Source: Yponomeuta sedellus
Taxonomy: Eukaryota > Arthropoda > Insecta > Lepidoptera > Yponomeutidae
DNA length: 64,000 nucleotides
Reading direction: 5' to 3'
Assembly: GCA_934045075.1 (NCBI GenBank)
Contig: OW203744.1
Span: 1,178,001 to 1,242,000 of the forward strand
Under the pieces are notes generated by a model. That model ran no database searches and had not been told where the DNA came from. It saw only the letters and a program-made list of their open reading frames with translations. Position numbers and translations under genes: made by a program. Shown here one piece after another: positions 53,013 to 63,008 of this stretch. Position 1 is the stretch's first letter, and every line of letters begins with the position of its first letter.

Positions 53013-55010
53013 ATGGCAAACGACACACCCGAAAGTGATTTCTCAATAGAATGCTTCCAGAATTATTCGGCGCCAGAAGTTTTTGTTCAAGGACTCGCGG
53101 GAATGGTTGACCAAAACGACGTCGAAGTTCTCATTAGAGCACAAAAAAATATGTAAGCCTATTCTATTATTGTTCTTGCGTGGTCAATAACAGCAGCCGA
53201 CGTAGCATGACGATGAGGGCCACCTCCTCGTTTTATACTTCTAATGAAAGCCAGAGTTCCAAAATAAGCAAATAATTTTTCCATAAAAATCTATCAGACG
53301 ATTTGTATTGCATACTCTTAGTAAATGGGTTGCGTTTACCTTTGTATATGGTCTATTTTTCTTACCCTTTTCTGTATATTCTTACCAATCGAGCTTTATT
53401 ATATATTCTTACCAAGTGTTATCTACATAACCTCACGCCTGTATGCAGGCAGGGAGACCAGGGACTGCCACTTGTCACGATCCTGACAGATCATCTTGGC
53501 TTCATCAACATTTTTTAGTTGCTGCATGCATGCACACCTGTTCCGGGTACTTTTAGAAATGTTATCTCTATCCTAAATATATGTTACCCACTGCTTAAAT
53601 CAAAAGCTGTAGAAAACTAAAATCTCACTGACATTCTTCTGAACTTCAGGCTGCAGCGCTTTGAGAAGACAACAGAGATGCTGACCAACTGCAACCAGCT
53701 GTCAGCAACTCGGCTGCGGACGGCCTCTGTAGAGTTCAAAAGGCACACAGCATTGCTACTTGAAATGCGGAAGGACTTGGAATTCATCTTCAAGAAGATC
53801 CGTGTGATCAAGACAAAGCTTAGGTGAGATTATTTACAAAGTTGGTGTAATTTTTACTATTTGTTACTATATAGACATATAACCCCTTCTCTCTTCTCTA
53901 GTACTTTGTTTTGATTCTTTTCATATTCCTTACATCATCATCAGCAGTATAGGCCTTTTCCCCACCACGTTGGGCACCAATCTAATGTTGTTTATCTTTT
54001 ATAATAATAACAAACACTGGAACGACTTCAATTGTGGCTTTATTTGTAGATATGTAGTAATATTTTACAATAAAACAGAAAACTGGATAAAAACGGCAAG
54101 TAAATTAGTCAGATCTGGTCGAAGGGTAAAGTTGTAATATAGTAATCTATGGTTGTAATGATGAAAAATGAGGGAAATCAAAACATGTGTGACGTAATTT
54201 AAATATTTCAAAATACAAAAAGAAATAAAAATGGTGTAAACAGGTTTACACTGTTACAACACCATCCTTTCTCACCATTTTCATAACAGGCTTCCTGCAG
54301 ACTGGACCTATTCTTTTCATGGTCTGACTACTTTGGGTTTTAAGTTTTTATAAATTATCATTATAATATATTTAATATGAACTATGGGATATGGGAACGT
54401 TTTCGAGTAAAAGCCAAATGAAATCATTTTAAAATATACTAAAGTACATAAATATTTCGCAAAATTAACGCTTTACTGAAATAAGTACATATTTGACTTT
54501 CCAAACAAATACCATAAATATTAAGGAAACAATGTGGCAGCAATAAGCAAATGGCAAGTACCATATAAATAAAAACTGCAAGAAAGTGACTTTTTATTTT
54601 CCATGTCTTTGGATTAGTTTATAAAAGACTACAAATATTGTTGTTGTCCTTCCAGCACACAGTACCCGGAAGCTTATAAAGCTGCTGTAGCCGCAGCAGT
54701 CGTCAACAAGAAGCCTACCGACGAAGAGGAGGAAGAGTTCAAGCTACCAGAGACAAAACCTCATTCAAACATGGTCACTACAGTCTCTACGGAGACGCTG
54801 AGACCCACCACCAGTGACAACAAGCGACTCAAGAAACGTGAGGCTAAAAAGCTCACTGTCAAACCAGACAGCAACAGTAATGAGGAAGCGAATGAGGTAA
54901 CGGATGTGGACACCTCCCAAGTTGTTTTGAGAAGGCAACGTAGGAACAGTAGCTCGTCTGAAACAGAAAGTGCGAGTAGTGGGGATGATAGCAGCACAGA
55001 CACTGGTTGA
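53013..55010 (+). CDS. KXD1: KxDL motif-containing protein 1 (BORC subunit), three exons
   Basis: Exons 53013-53152, 53650-53823 and 54656-55010 join in frame to 222 residues. All junctions are GT-AG and split codons as ATG (at|g) and AGC (ag|c). Exon 1 has FVQGLAGMVDQNDVEVLIRA then QKNM. Exon 2 gives LQRFEKTTEMLTNCNQLSAT and EMRKDLEFIFKKIRVIKTKL. Exon 3 starts TQYPEAYKAA and then becomes acidic and Ser/Thr-rich. Order and motifs match KXD1 of animals, which is shorter (human about 176). The KxDL signature reads RKDL here, a conservative change. KXD1 belongs to the BLOC-1-related complex, which links lysosomes to Arl8 and kinesin for outward transport. Both introns carry transposon debris. 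Confidence 0.93.
53425..53565 (-). repeat. LINE R tail inside KXD1 intron 1
   Basis: Complement of the R tail: cataacctcacgcctgtatg, cacttgtcacgatcctgaca, gttccgggtac. Confidence 0.7.
54000..54262. repeat. Element T relative inside KXD1 intron 2
   Basis: Contains aacactggaacgacttcaat, aaaacagaaaactggataaa, agtcagatctggtcgaaggg and the end gtgtgacgtaatttaaatat ... ggtttacactgttacaaca, all shared with 7440-7720 and 9290-9600. Confidence 0.65.
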
Positions 55011-55179
55011 AGTGAAATGTGAAGATATTCTGGTTGGAAATTTATTTATGCTTGTTTAGAGTAAACTGATAATCCGTTCCAGTCACAAGAGTGTATGTGC
55101 AAACTGGTTTACTTCACCTAATTTCTTAATAGAACAAAATTCATTCTAAATACAGAGTCTATAGTCATCGTCGTCAACT

Positions 55180-55330
55180 TGGACGTGAAGGTGATATAGA
55201 AAGAAGAGTAAAAGCGGGAAATAGTGTAAACGGTGCCTTGCACGCGAAGGTGATCTCCCGGGATTGTGGAAAGTGGCAGTCCCTGCTCGGCCTACCCTTC
55301 TGGGATACAGGCGTGAGGTTATGTATAATT
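55180..55330 (+). repeat. Rearranged LINE R fragment in the 3' flank of KXD1
   Basis: agagtaaaagcgggaaatag and gtgtaaacggtgccttgcac (thumb region of LINE R) join directly to gcgaaggtgatct and the R tail, an internal deletion of about 480 bp relative to 45610-46399. Confidence 0.65.
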
Positions 55331-56546
55331 GTATATTGTGTTAAAAAAAGCATTCCATCAACACCACTGAGTGGTGTTTCTCTAGAACTGGCTAAAACAT
55401 CACTTGTTTTACTGATTGGCAAAAGTTTTTATTATTATGTTACCTGTGTTATTTATTGTTATTACCTACTAAAGTTCTCCAAGTACTATTAAAATGCTTC
55501 TTTGTTGGACTAATCAAGACAAAATGTTTTCCTTTACTATTTCACTCATTTTTTATTTATGTGATGATCACAGTTTATCACCGAAAATTAAGGTTAATTT
55601 CTTTCGCGACTTACTGACGCGTCTAAGGTTAATAAAGGCGAAAGTTTGTAAGTACCTATGGCTGAATTAATTTTAATGAAACTTTACAATATAGCAACTA
55701 TACATGAGAATAACACATAGGCTACAATTTATAAAGATATTGTGCAAATTGTCCAAAATATGACGATAAGTGTCAAGGTGGAAAAAATCTACCCGACAAT
55801 TCTGCGCAGACAACTCGGAAGTTTTATCAGCCTTCTAATATTGTCTATTGACTTCACAAATTAAAACAACTTTAAGCAAAAATATTTACTAAAACTACAG
55901 ATATTTTTAAGCAAGTCTCTTAATAATTTAAATTAAGATAATATTTATTTATCCACTAGTTATGTAGATTAAAATGCTTATGGAAATTAAATACCTAATG
56001 TTTCTACTAATTAAATATGGGTTATTGTAACCAAGCCAATGATACCTTTTTACTTCATAATTATACTCCCTCTCAGTAAAACACTACAAAAACACGTTTC
56101 CACCATTTAAGTATTTTAGCGATTACCCGATAAACGTGCTAAAGTAAAACAAAAAAGGACACGCTTGTCGGCAATGCACTAAAAAGTACTACTACCCACG
56201 TATGTAGGGTTCCCTACGTAGTTTCGATAGAGGGGCGACTGAAAAATTTTGAGCCTAAGTACTTCTAAGAATCACTAATGACTCGCAATGTGCATCACTA
56301 ATTGCGCGTATTCTAAGTAGTATAAATACCAAGTTTCATGTCATTATCATCATTACGCTTCTAGTAATTGAACATTAAACAGCACCATGTCTGAGTCATC
56401 CGCGCTTTGCACGAAATTGGAGTACAGAGCTGTCATAAAATTCCTCACCAAGAAGAACAAAACGCCGACAAAAATATTTGAAGAAATGTCTGCACCTTCA
56501 TTTGCCACCTTAAAACGTTGGACACGTGATACGAGTATTTATTTTG
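55331..56546. other. No gene; one dispersed repeat
   Basis: AT-rich. 55625-55745 matches the repeat described at 3400-4450 (aataaaggcgaaagtttgta, aataacacataggctacaat). A 60-codon frame from 56387 has a helix-like stretch but nothing recognisable. Confidence 0.4.
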
Positions 56547-56785
56547 AATGGCTCGTAGCCCCGGCTTAAACGATCACGAAGGTTAAGCAACACCGGGCGC
56601 GTTCAGTGCATGGATGGGTAAACCGCCTACGACTAACGCTAGTGCCATTTTTCCGAGGGGTTCCGCGCTTCGCAAGGCACGTTAAGCAGTTGGTGCCGGC
56701 TGCCGTCGATAGAATGGCAGTCGTTAAGCCAAGTCAGAGGCCTTAGGGCGGGCGGCTTGAAAACTTCGGACAGTAAGACCAGCCA
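56547..56785 (+). repeat. Family F retroposon with 5S rRNA-like head
   Basis: ggctcgtagccccggc, then gatcacgaaggttaagcaac, accgggcgcgttcagtgcat, ggatgggtaaacc and the ctagtgccatttttccgagg body, truncated at agtaagaccagcc. Confidence 0.8.
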
Positions 56786-57214
56786 GAGCTAAAAATAGAT
56801 GGATTTATAGTGTTGAAGTTCACTTCTGGCAGATTAGCCCGACGATACCAAATTGGGTGACCCAATTCAAGAAATCCCTTAGTCCAAAAAGTAACTTTTG
56901 AGATATTGATGTTTTTAGGTTTCAAACTTGTGCGGAAATAATACGTATCGCTTAAAAAATCTGAAAAAATTACACGCCATAGTACAAATCAAATAGTTTT
57001 ATTTAGTGAAACAAACAGAACATAAATGTTAGAACGAATCTCATTACAAAAATACAAAAAAAATGGACTTATTCCTAAAACCAAGGACTTAGTGATTTTT
57101 TACGGATAATTATAGGACTTAGTAATTTTATTGCAGGACCTAGAACAGCACTCATACAAATTTTGAGTACCACTCAACTTCATCTGCAGATTCAACTTCC
57201 ACGCTTACAGGATC

Positions 57215-57505
57215 CTAATAATCACGAAATAGATCCTCATAAAAATGTCTTTCAGTTTCGGAACCATGTTCAATCAAACGCTTTACGTCTTTCACTTTTG
57301 CAGCTTTAATCGTCAAGGGTGCGTCGTAGCAATCATCAGGCGCTTCATTGATCAATCTGCTGAAACCGACCTTATATAGTGAAAAGTGATCAAAATCTTG
57401 GCTTTTCATGGTCATCGCAAACATTGGTTTACCAATTTTCTTAAAAATTACTCTTCGGCACTTCGATATTCCAGGTAGATTCCCTTTGATTCGTTCATCG
57501 AACAA
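57215..57505 (-). pseudogene. C-terminus of a transposon-encoded protein
   Basis: A 96-codon frame with RRVIFKKIGKPMFAMTMKSQ then APLTIKAAKVKDVKRLIEHG and ERHFYEDLF. The arrangement PLxIxxxKxKDVxxLIxxG followed by FYxxL is one I have seen at the C-terminal end of transposon proteins annotated as uncharacterised in insects. The transposon family is not certain. It is truncated upstream. Confidence 0.4.
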
Positions 57506-57604
57506 CTTTTTGTAATTTTTTTACTTTCAAAACATTATCAGAACTTTCCTTCATCAAACTTTTCTCTAAGAATACAATTTCGAATTTGTTTATCTTCTTT
57601 TTTC

Positions 57605-59040
57605 GTGACTAAAAAGAACATGCACATAATGCACCAAAACATAGCCGGCCTGATCAACAAATCCCATCTTCTGTCGGTTAGCCTACAAGAATTGCAAGAA
57701 AATAATAAGCACATCGATATATTATGCCCAACTGAGCATTTTATGATGTCCGGGCATGAATCTTTTCTCACAATACCGGACTTCCATATAGCTGCTTGCT
57801 TGCTATTTTCGACAAAAAATATAAGGTACAACTGCAAGAGGAGCTTACCGACTACTCGGGAATACACGAAGTCAGAGTGTACACGGACGGCTCCAAAACT
57901 GAAACAGGAACGGGCGCAGGAGCCTTTTCCAACGAACTAAATCTAAAAATATCTACAACCCTTGGCAACCTGAATACAATCTTTCAGGCAGAATGCATCG
58001 GTATAACAAGAGCTGTCGCGCTGTTGAACACAAGAGATGCGAAGGCTTACGCAATACGCATAATCTCGGACAGCGCCTCAGTCCTACAAGCACTCAACAG
58101 CAATCTTACAAACAACAGCTTGATACTAGAGTGTCACCATGAATTGGAAAAACTGTCAACAAATAACAGAGTCACTTTACAATGGATAAAGGGTCATAGC
58201 GGCACCCTGGGAAATGATGCCGCAGATGAACTCGCTAAAAGAGGCTCGGAAACCACAGTGGAAGGACCCGAACCCCTGCTCCCACTCCCATACAACCAGT
58301 TTAGAAAATGGTTGAGGTCGCGAACAGAAAGCCAGCATGCTGAACTTTGGAGAACAGAAACCAAATGTAGATAAGCCAGGGAGGCCTTACCAACAATCTC
58401 GAAACGTCTTTCACGTAGCCTGCTGCGTCTGAGAAGAGAAAATCTGCGCAAAGCTGTGGCAATCTTAACAGGCCACTGCTCACTGAACAGACATCTCTAC
58501 AACATGGGTCTAACCGACAGCCCGCTTTGCCAGGGATGCCTCAAAGAAGAGGAAACACCCGCCCACGTGACCATTCACTGCGAAGGCGTGGAAAAGCAAC
58601 GGACCGCCATCATTGGGAAGCCGGGGTCCCTTCGGGAAGCCTGCAGTGACATCGGAGCACTGCTGGCTTTCTGGAAAGAGATAGGCTGGCTGGAGTAAAC
58701 GAACAGCTCCACTACGTACAATGGCCCAATCATGAGGCTAAGTGCGGAAATCTCAGGTCTAACTAACTAACTAACTATAGCTGCTTGCTACTCTCGACCA
58801 AATAGTAAAAGAGGAGGTACCTGCATCCTAGCGAGAAGACCGGACGAATGGAAAGAGCTAAAAAACATAGAAAATATGTCCGCTGACTCTGTTTTTGAAT
58901 GTTGTGCGATAGAGTCAACCAGTAACAACATAATAATTATGCATATACAGAGTACCCAAAAACAAGAATTTACAATCATTTTTTGATAAATTAGAACAGT
59001 TATTAAGCGTGGTTAGCAATAGTGATAGGAAGAATATTAT
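57605..59040 (+). pseudogene. LINE endonuclease fragment, split by another LINE
   Basis: The frame MHIMHQNIAGLINKSHLLSV ... KHIDILCPTEHFMMSG ... IPDFHIAAC (57605-57800) continues after the insertion as YSRPNSKRGGTCILARRPDE ... FECCAIESTSNNIIIMHIYR (58790 to about 59040). This is the apurinic-endonuclease-like N-terminal domain of a LINE ORF2: an N-x-AGL start, an E in the TEH motif, and a GGTCILxR strand. The reverse transcriptase is missing. Confidence 0.75.
57801..58775 (+). mobile_element. 5'-truncated LINE with RNase H domain, TSD
   Basis: Inserted into the endonuclease above. TATAGCTGCTTGCT is on both sides (57787-57800, 58776-58789). The frame carries an RNase H domain: VYTDGSKTETGTGAGA (Asp), FQAECIGI (Glu), IISDSASVLQAL (Asp), WIKGHSGTLGNDAADELAK (Asp). 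Past one in-frame stop at 58372 there is a zinc-binding-like CQGCLKEEETPAHVTIHC, and the frame ends at 58696-58698. The 3' end is a taac repeat (58760-58775). RNase H plus such a finger points to I/R1/LOA-type LINEs. Confidence 0.85.
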
Positions 59041-59417
59041 TAAAAGGTGACTTCAATATTGACATCTTAAAATCTAATTCTGTGACCAATGAATTTGTTT
59101 GAATGTTTGTTATTAAATTTTCATATGGTGTTGCCATAGGACTTAAAGTCAGGAATCATGGGACTAAATGATTTCTTCGAAAATTTCCCTGGACTAAGTG
59201 ATTTCTTGGACTTAGAGGTTTCATGAATTGGAAGACCGACTTTTTGTTTTTTTTTAGTTTGGAAAATGACACTTGGAGACGTTTCTACAAAAACTTAAAT
59301 AGACCATTCAAAAGAGAATGAAAATATCTGCAAGCTGGTGTTGCCAACTCAAAACCGTCAAAATAGGACTTAGTGATTTCTTGAATTGGCTCATCCAATT
59401 ATTATCATACTTTATTT

Positions 59418-59477
59418 AACAGGACATAACATAAGGAGGGCAAGGGCCATAGCGCCCTTGCCCTCCTTATGTTATGT
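59418..59477. repeat. Perfect 30-bp-arm hairpin
   Basis: aacaggacataacataagga through gggcaagggc, then the complement after a loop of a few bases (catagc). No known element ends here; the flanks are a family G-type tail on the right (gttgactaatacagcctgaa). Confidence 0.75.
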
Positions 59478-59762
59478 CCTGTTATGCGCTCATCATTAGA
59501 TATTAGAAAGATATGTCCATCAGTTGACTAATACAGCCTGAAGAAGAACATAAGAAACAACATGTACAAAGGCGAGTTTATCTCTGAAAGAGATTTCTTG
59601 TATTGTAATAAAACAACAACACATTTAGAAATTAGAAAGATTAAATTTTAGATTTTCTACATATTTGCCAGTTACATACAAGAGAATGTAATACAAGTGT
59701 TTTAAAAACAAGTATACACTATAAAATTGAATGGCATTGGACGCTCAAATATTCAAAATGTA

Positions 59763-61141
59763 AGGTGAGGTGGGGTAAGAGGAACATACTCTATTTTCAG
59801 TAAAATATTTTGTGGGTTAGGAAGGACAGTTAAAGTCTTACAAGATCTTCGAAACACACAAAACTAACCTTTATGTGTTAGCTTCCCATGGACTAATTTT
59901 AATTGCGCTGCTAATAGTTCTTACGATGATATTTGCATAAATATCCAGATTGTATAAACGTTCCTCTTCCCCCTCATATGGGGTAAGAGGGACAGTCATT
60001 GTTTTTCATAAAAATGAAGTTTGAATTTAAATATTCGTTGCTAATTTCTCGTGAAGTTCTGGGTAGAACTGCTTCAGTCAATATTGAATCTCACTGTCGT
60101 TGAAATAAGGTATAATTTAGAATGAAACTAAAGAGTAAACCAATTTGGGGTAAGAGGAACATACAGGTCCGATCAGGGGTAACAAACTAAAATGAACTGG
60201 ACCAGCTATTTTTCTTTTAGTTTACTCTCCATACAAACAGTAATAATAAAATTAAACAGAATTATAGCAGTTACACAAAAAAGGGGCACTATGTTCGAGT
60301 TAGAGATTAAAAGAAAAAGGCTCAAACGCGGTTTAAATACGTGGTTAACAATTGTTACCCTTGGTATATTATAAAGTTTTGATGCAGCTCATAAGCAGAT
60401 ATTGTTTCACTTTTTACTGCCCTGACAGCGTCCCTTAATTTTTCATTATCATATCTGCTTCTATCCGATGTTCATATTTTCGCGACATTTTTCATATTAT
60501 TCCTGTAACAATCAAAATTACTATTTTACTAAATTCTAATTCAAAATACTAAAATTCGAATCAAAGTCTCGACTACAAAGAGACGTAAGTATTACAAAAC
60601 ACAACTCTTTTATTTTGACAACATTTTAATGTTAAATATTAGAATGTTTTTTGTTTTATTTTATTTACCTAGCTATTCAAAAAGTTTGTCACCCCTGACA
60701 TGGGGGAAGAGAAACATATGTTCCTCTTTCCCCGTCAATAGTGTCCCTCTTACACCAGCTAATGTTTTTGGACGTTGGAATTTACAAGCAAAAGAAACTC
60801 GTATTATTAGTAGTTTTTTATCTAAAATGACTAATAAAACGAAATACTTACAGTTTTCTTCGTGCATTTATTTAGTGAGATTATTACCAGCAGTCTTTTT
60901 TCAAGCAATTATTGGTTTGCAAAATAACGCGCCAACTTTGTGCTAGTCGAATTCACAACTCTGAGACATTTCTTCATTTTTTGCGGCCTTTGAGTATCGT
61001 AGCGACATCTCATGAAAACCATTCAAACTAATTTGCCTTGTCTGTTTTATCGACAGAGAAGCATAGTGATAAACGCTTTGGTTTACTAGTTATTGTCACT
61101 AGACCCTCTTACCCCGGTGACCCTCTTACCCCACCTCACCT
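59763..61141. mobile_element. TA-flanked inverted-repeat element with iterated GGGGTAAGAGG motifs
   Basis: The left end aggtgaggtggggtaagagg and the right end complement are flanked by TA (59761-59762, 61142-61143). The same GGGGTAAGAGG-type motif recurs internally at about 59979, 60149, 60705 (as gggggaagagaaaca) and twice at the right end. No transposase frame was recognised. Tc1/mariner-type target but non-autonomous. Confidence 0.7.
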
Positions 61142-61194
61142 TATGTTGTGCTAAAAATTCAGTTCTCTTACAAAAAACTTAAGTAACATAACAT

Positions 61195-61390
61195 TTACAT
61201 ACAAGCACATACATTGCTTCTGGCCCCACACTACGGTACCCTGTGTCGTGGGAACCAGAAACAACGACATCAAAAACATGTAAACATCCAAGACCTGGGC
61301 TTTTTTTTTGTTCCCAGCCGGGATTCGAACCCGGGACCTCTTGCACGGTAGGCAGACGCCCTACCGCTACGCCACAGAGGTCGTCTGGTA
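61195..61390 (-). repeat. Family B SINE
   Basis: On +: acatacattgcttctggccc, gtaccctgtgtcgtgggaac, acaacgacatc, then the reversed tRNA-like head cgggattcgaacccgggacc, ggtaggcagacgccctaccg. Confidence 0.8.
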
Positions 61391-61761
61391 GAGTAGGTAC
61401 TAATCTTAAAAATCAGTCAAAGTAATATGAAATTCCACACTCATACATACATTTTTCTATTGTCTCTGCTTACAAGACATTCAAATACAAAGCCAATAGA
61501 ACAGAAAACAAATTAGTATTAGGTACATGGTGATGAAAGAAACTAAAAATTTTTTAAAACAAATCTCACGAATGATTTGAAGAAGAATAGACAAAGTAAG
61601 AACATGAACATGTCAATTCTGAAATCACTTACAGGAGTCCGATGGGTAACATTAACATCACGGTTATTAACGTTTTAGTCAATGGAATCTTAGGAACAAT
61701 AGAAATAGCTTTACTGAGCTGCTGGGCTCCAAAGAGTAAATTTATTACAGAGTGTTTACAA

Positions 61762-62579
61762 CAGGGTTCAAAAGGATAATTGTCTATGATAATAATCATG
61801 ATAATTATCTTGATAAAAATAGCTCCATAATTATCAATTGATAATAACAAAAATTTCGTTTATGCAAAGCAAACAAAACCAAGCAGCAAGAAGTAGTTGC
61901 AAGCTTAGTTGGCTATTAGGATTAGGTCAACAAATAAGTCCTGCAGCTACAGCAGCAACACAGCCGATAGAAATAGAATCATCATCGGATGAAGATATTC
62001 CTTTGGCATCTTTGGTCAATCCAATTTAATATATATTTAGAATGTCGAATCTTATGGACACTTTTTGCTTTTATTAATGTTAATTTGTGTTGGATTTTCT
62101 AAAATTTAAAAACTTATTTAGAGGCTAAAAATTTCACCCATGCCGGGATTCGAACCCGCAACCTCTGGCTATCCGTACCAGCGCTCTACCAATTGAGCAA
62201 ATTGGCGACTCACGGCATCAGTGAAATTTCGAACCTCTTTACAATATTCTCTGTATTACGTACAGGCAGCGACATCTGACTTAAGCAAATTGCATTACTT
62301 ACAGCCCCGACTACCTACTTTGAAGTTAGGTTTAACATCGGAACGATATCACTGTACCCACATGATTACACTATTTTTATTTTTAATGCACTAACCCGTG
62401 CTAAGGAACAAATTTAAAAACCTATTTAGAGGCTAAAATTCTAAAATTTGTTTTTGTTAGAATTGGCAAAATTATAATTTATTTGTTATGAAACAATATA
62501 GCAAATTTCTTACATTGGTGATAATTATCAGATAAGAATTTATCAAGCAGCGTAATTATCTTTATAATTTCGAACCCTG
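61762..62579. mobile_element. Non-autonomous hAT element, 8-bp TSD
   Basis: Ends CAGGGTTCAAAAGGATAAT and ATAATTTCGAACCCTG, with GTTTACAA on both sides (61754-61761, 62580-62587). Inside is a short frame (about 61860-62029) ending EIESSSDEDIPLASLV, likely the tail of a lost transposon ORF, and a family A insertion. Confidence 0.88.
62108..62438 (-). repeat. Family A retroposon, permuted head-to-tail copy, TSD
   Basis: Flanked by TTCTAAAATTT (62097-62107, 62439-62449). On the minus strand it begins inside the 3' part (ttttagcctctaaatagg), runs through the long tail and aaaaataaaaatagtgtaat, and continues without a break into the 5' head (catgtgggtacagtgatatc). It then passes the cloverleaf and ends at the short 3' end. 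The terminal ~30 bp is therefore present at both ends. A tandem or circular template is implied. Confidence 0.85.
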
Positions 62580-62587
62580 GTTTACAA

Positions 62588-63008
62588 TCTGTTCAGTATT
62601 TATTAGGAAGAAAAAAATAGTCCAAAAATCACAAGCAACCATCCATCAATAAACATAATCTACTTACAAGAACACTATCATTATGTTTATATACTTTGTT
62701 GCATTCAGACCATAATAATTTACATTTGAACATAGAGGCTAGGTAACATATGTATGGATTGCAATAAAATCCCAGTACATATCTGAAAATTTGTAGTCTT
62801 CATTCAATATCATCAAACTCTACAATCATGAAAAAACATCAGCTATTCCAAACTAAAGTTACCACCTCCAGAACTAAACAATGTGGAATAACTGTCTGCT
62901 ATTTTTACAACTTAAAAGTTTTCATATAGTTAAAGCTCTTTGTATTCACAAATAGAACCAGATGTGTGTGTGTGGTTTTTGTGACACCTTCAATAACATC
63001 TCTGCATG
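62588..63008. other. 3' flank of UBE2T
   Basis: AT-rich. Minus-strand 3' untranslated region of the gene to the right probably lies here. No clear polyadenylation signal was fixed. Confidence 0.35.

Larger units (their letters stand above)
56868..59395. mobile_element. Possible DNA transposon with iterated GGACTTAGTGATTT motifs
   Basis: cccaattcaagaaatccctt on the left and ggacttagtgatttcttgaa on the right are inverted versions of each other. Further copies lie at about 57082, 57112, 59187 and 59205. Between them sit a minus-strand ORF remnant (57215-57505) and the LINE nest. Exact ends and target duplication were not found. Confidence 0.45.

Noticed and set aside
57605..58698. A single endonuclease-RNase H fusion gene
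   Set aside because: The exact 14-bp duplication at 57787 and 58776 and the resumed endonuclease frame show nested LINEs.
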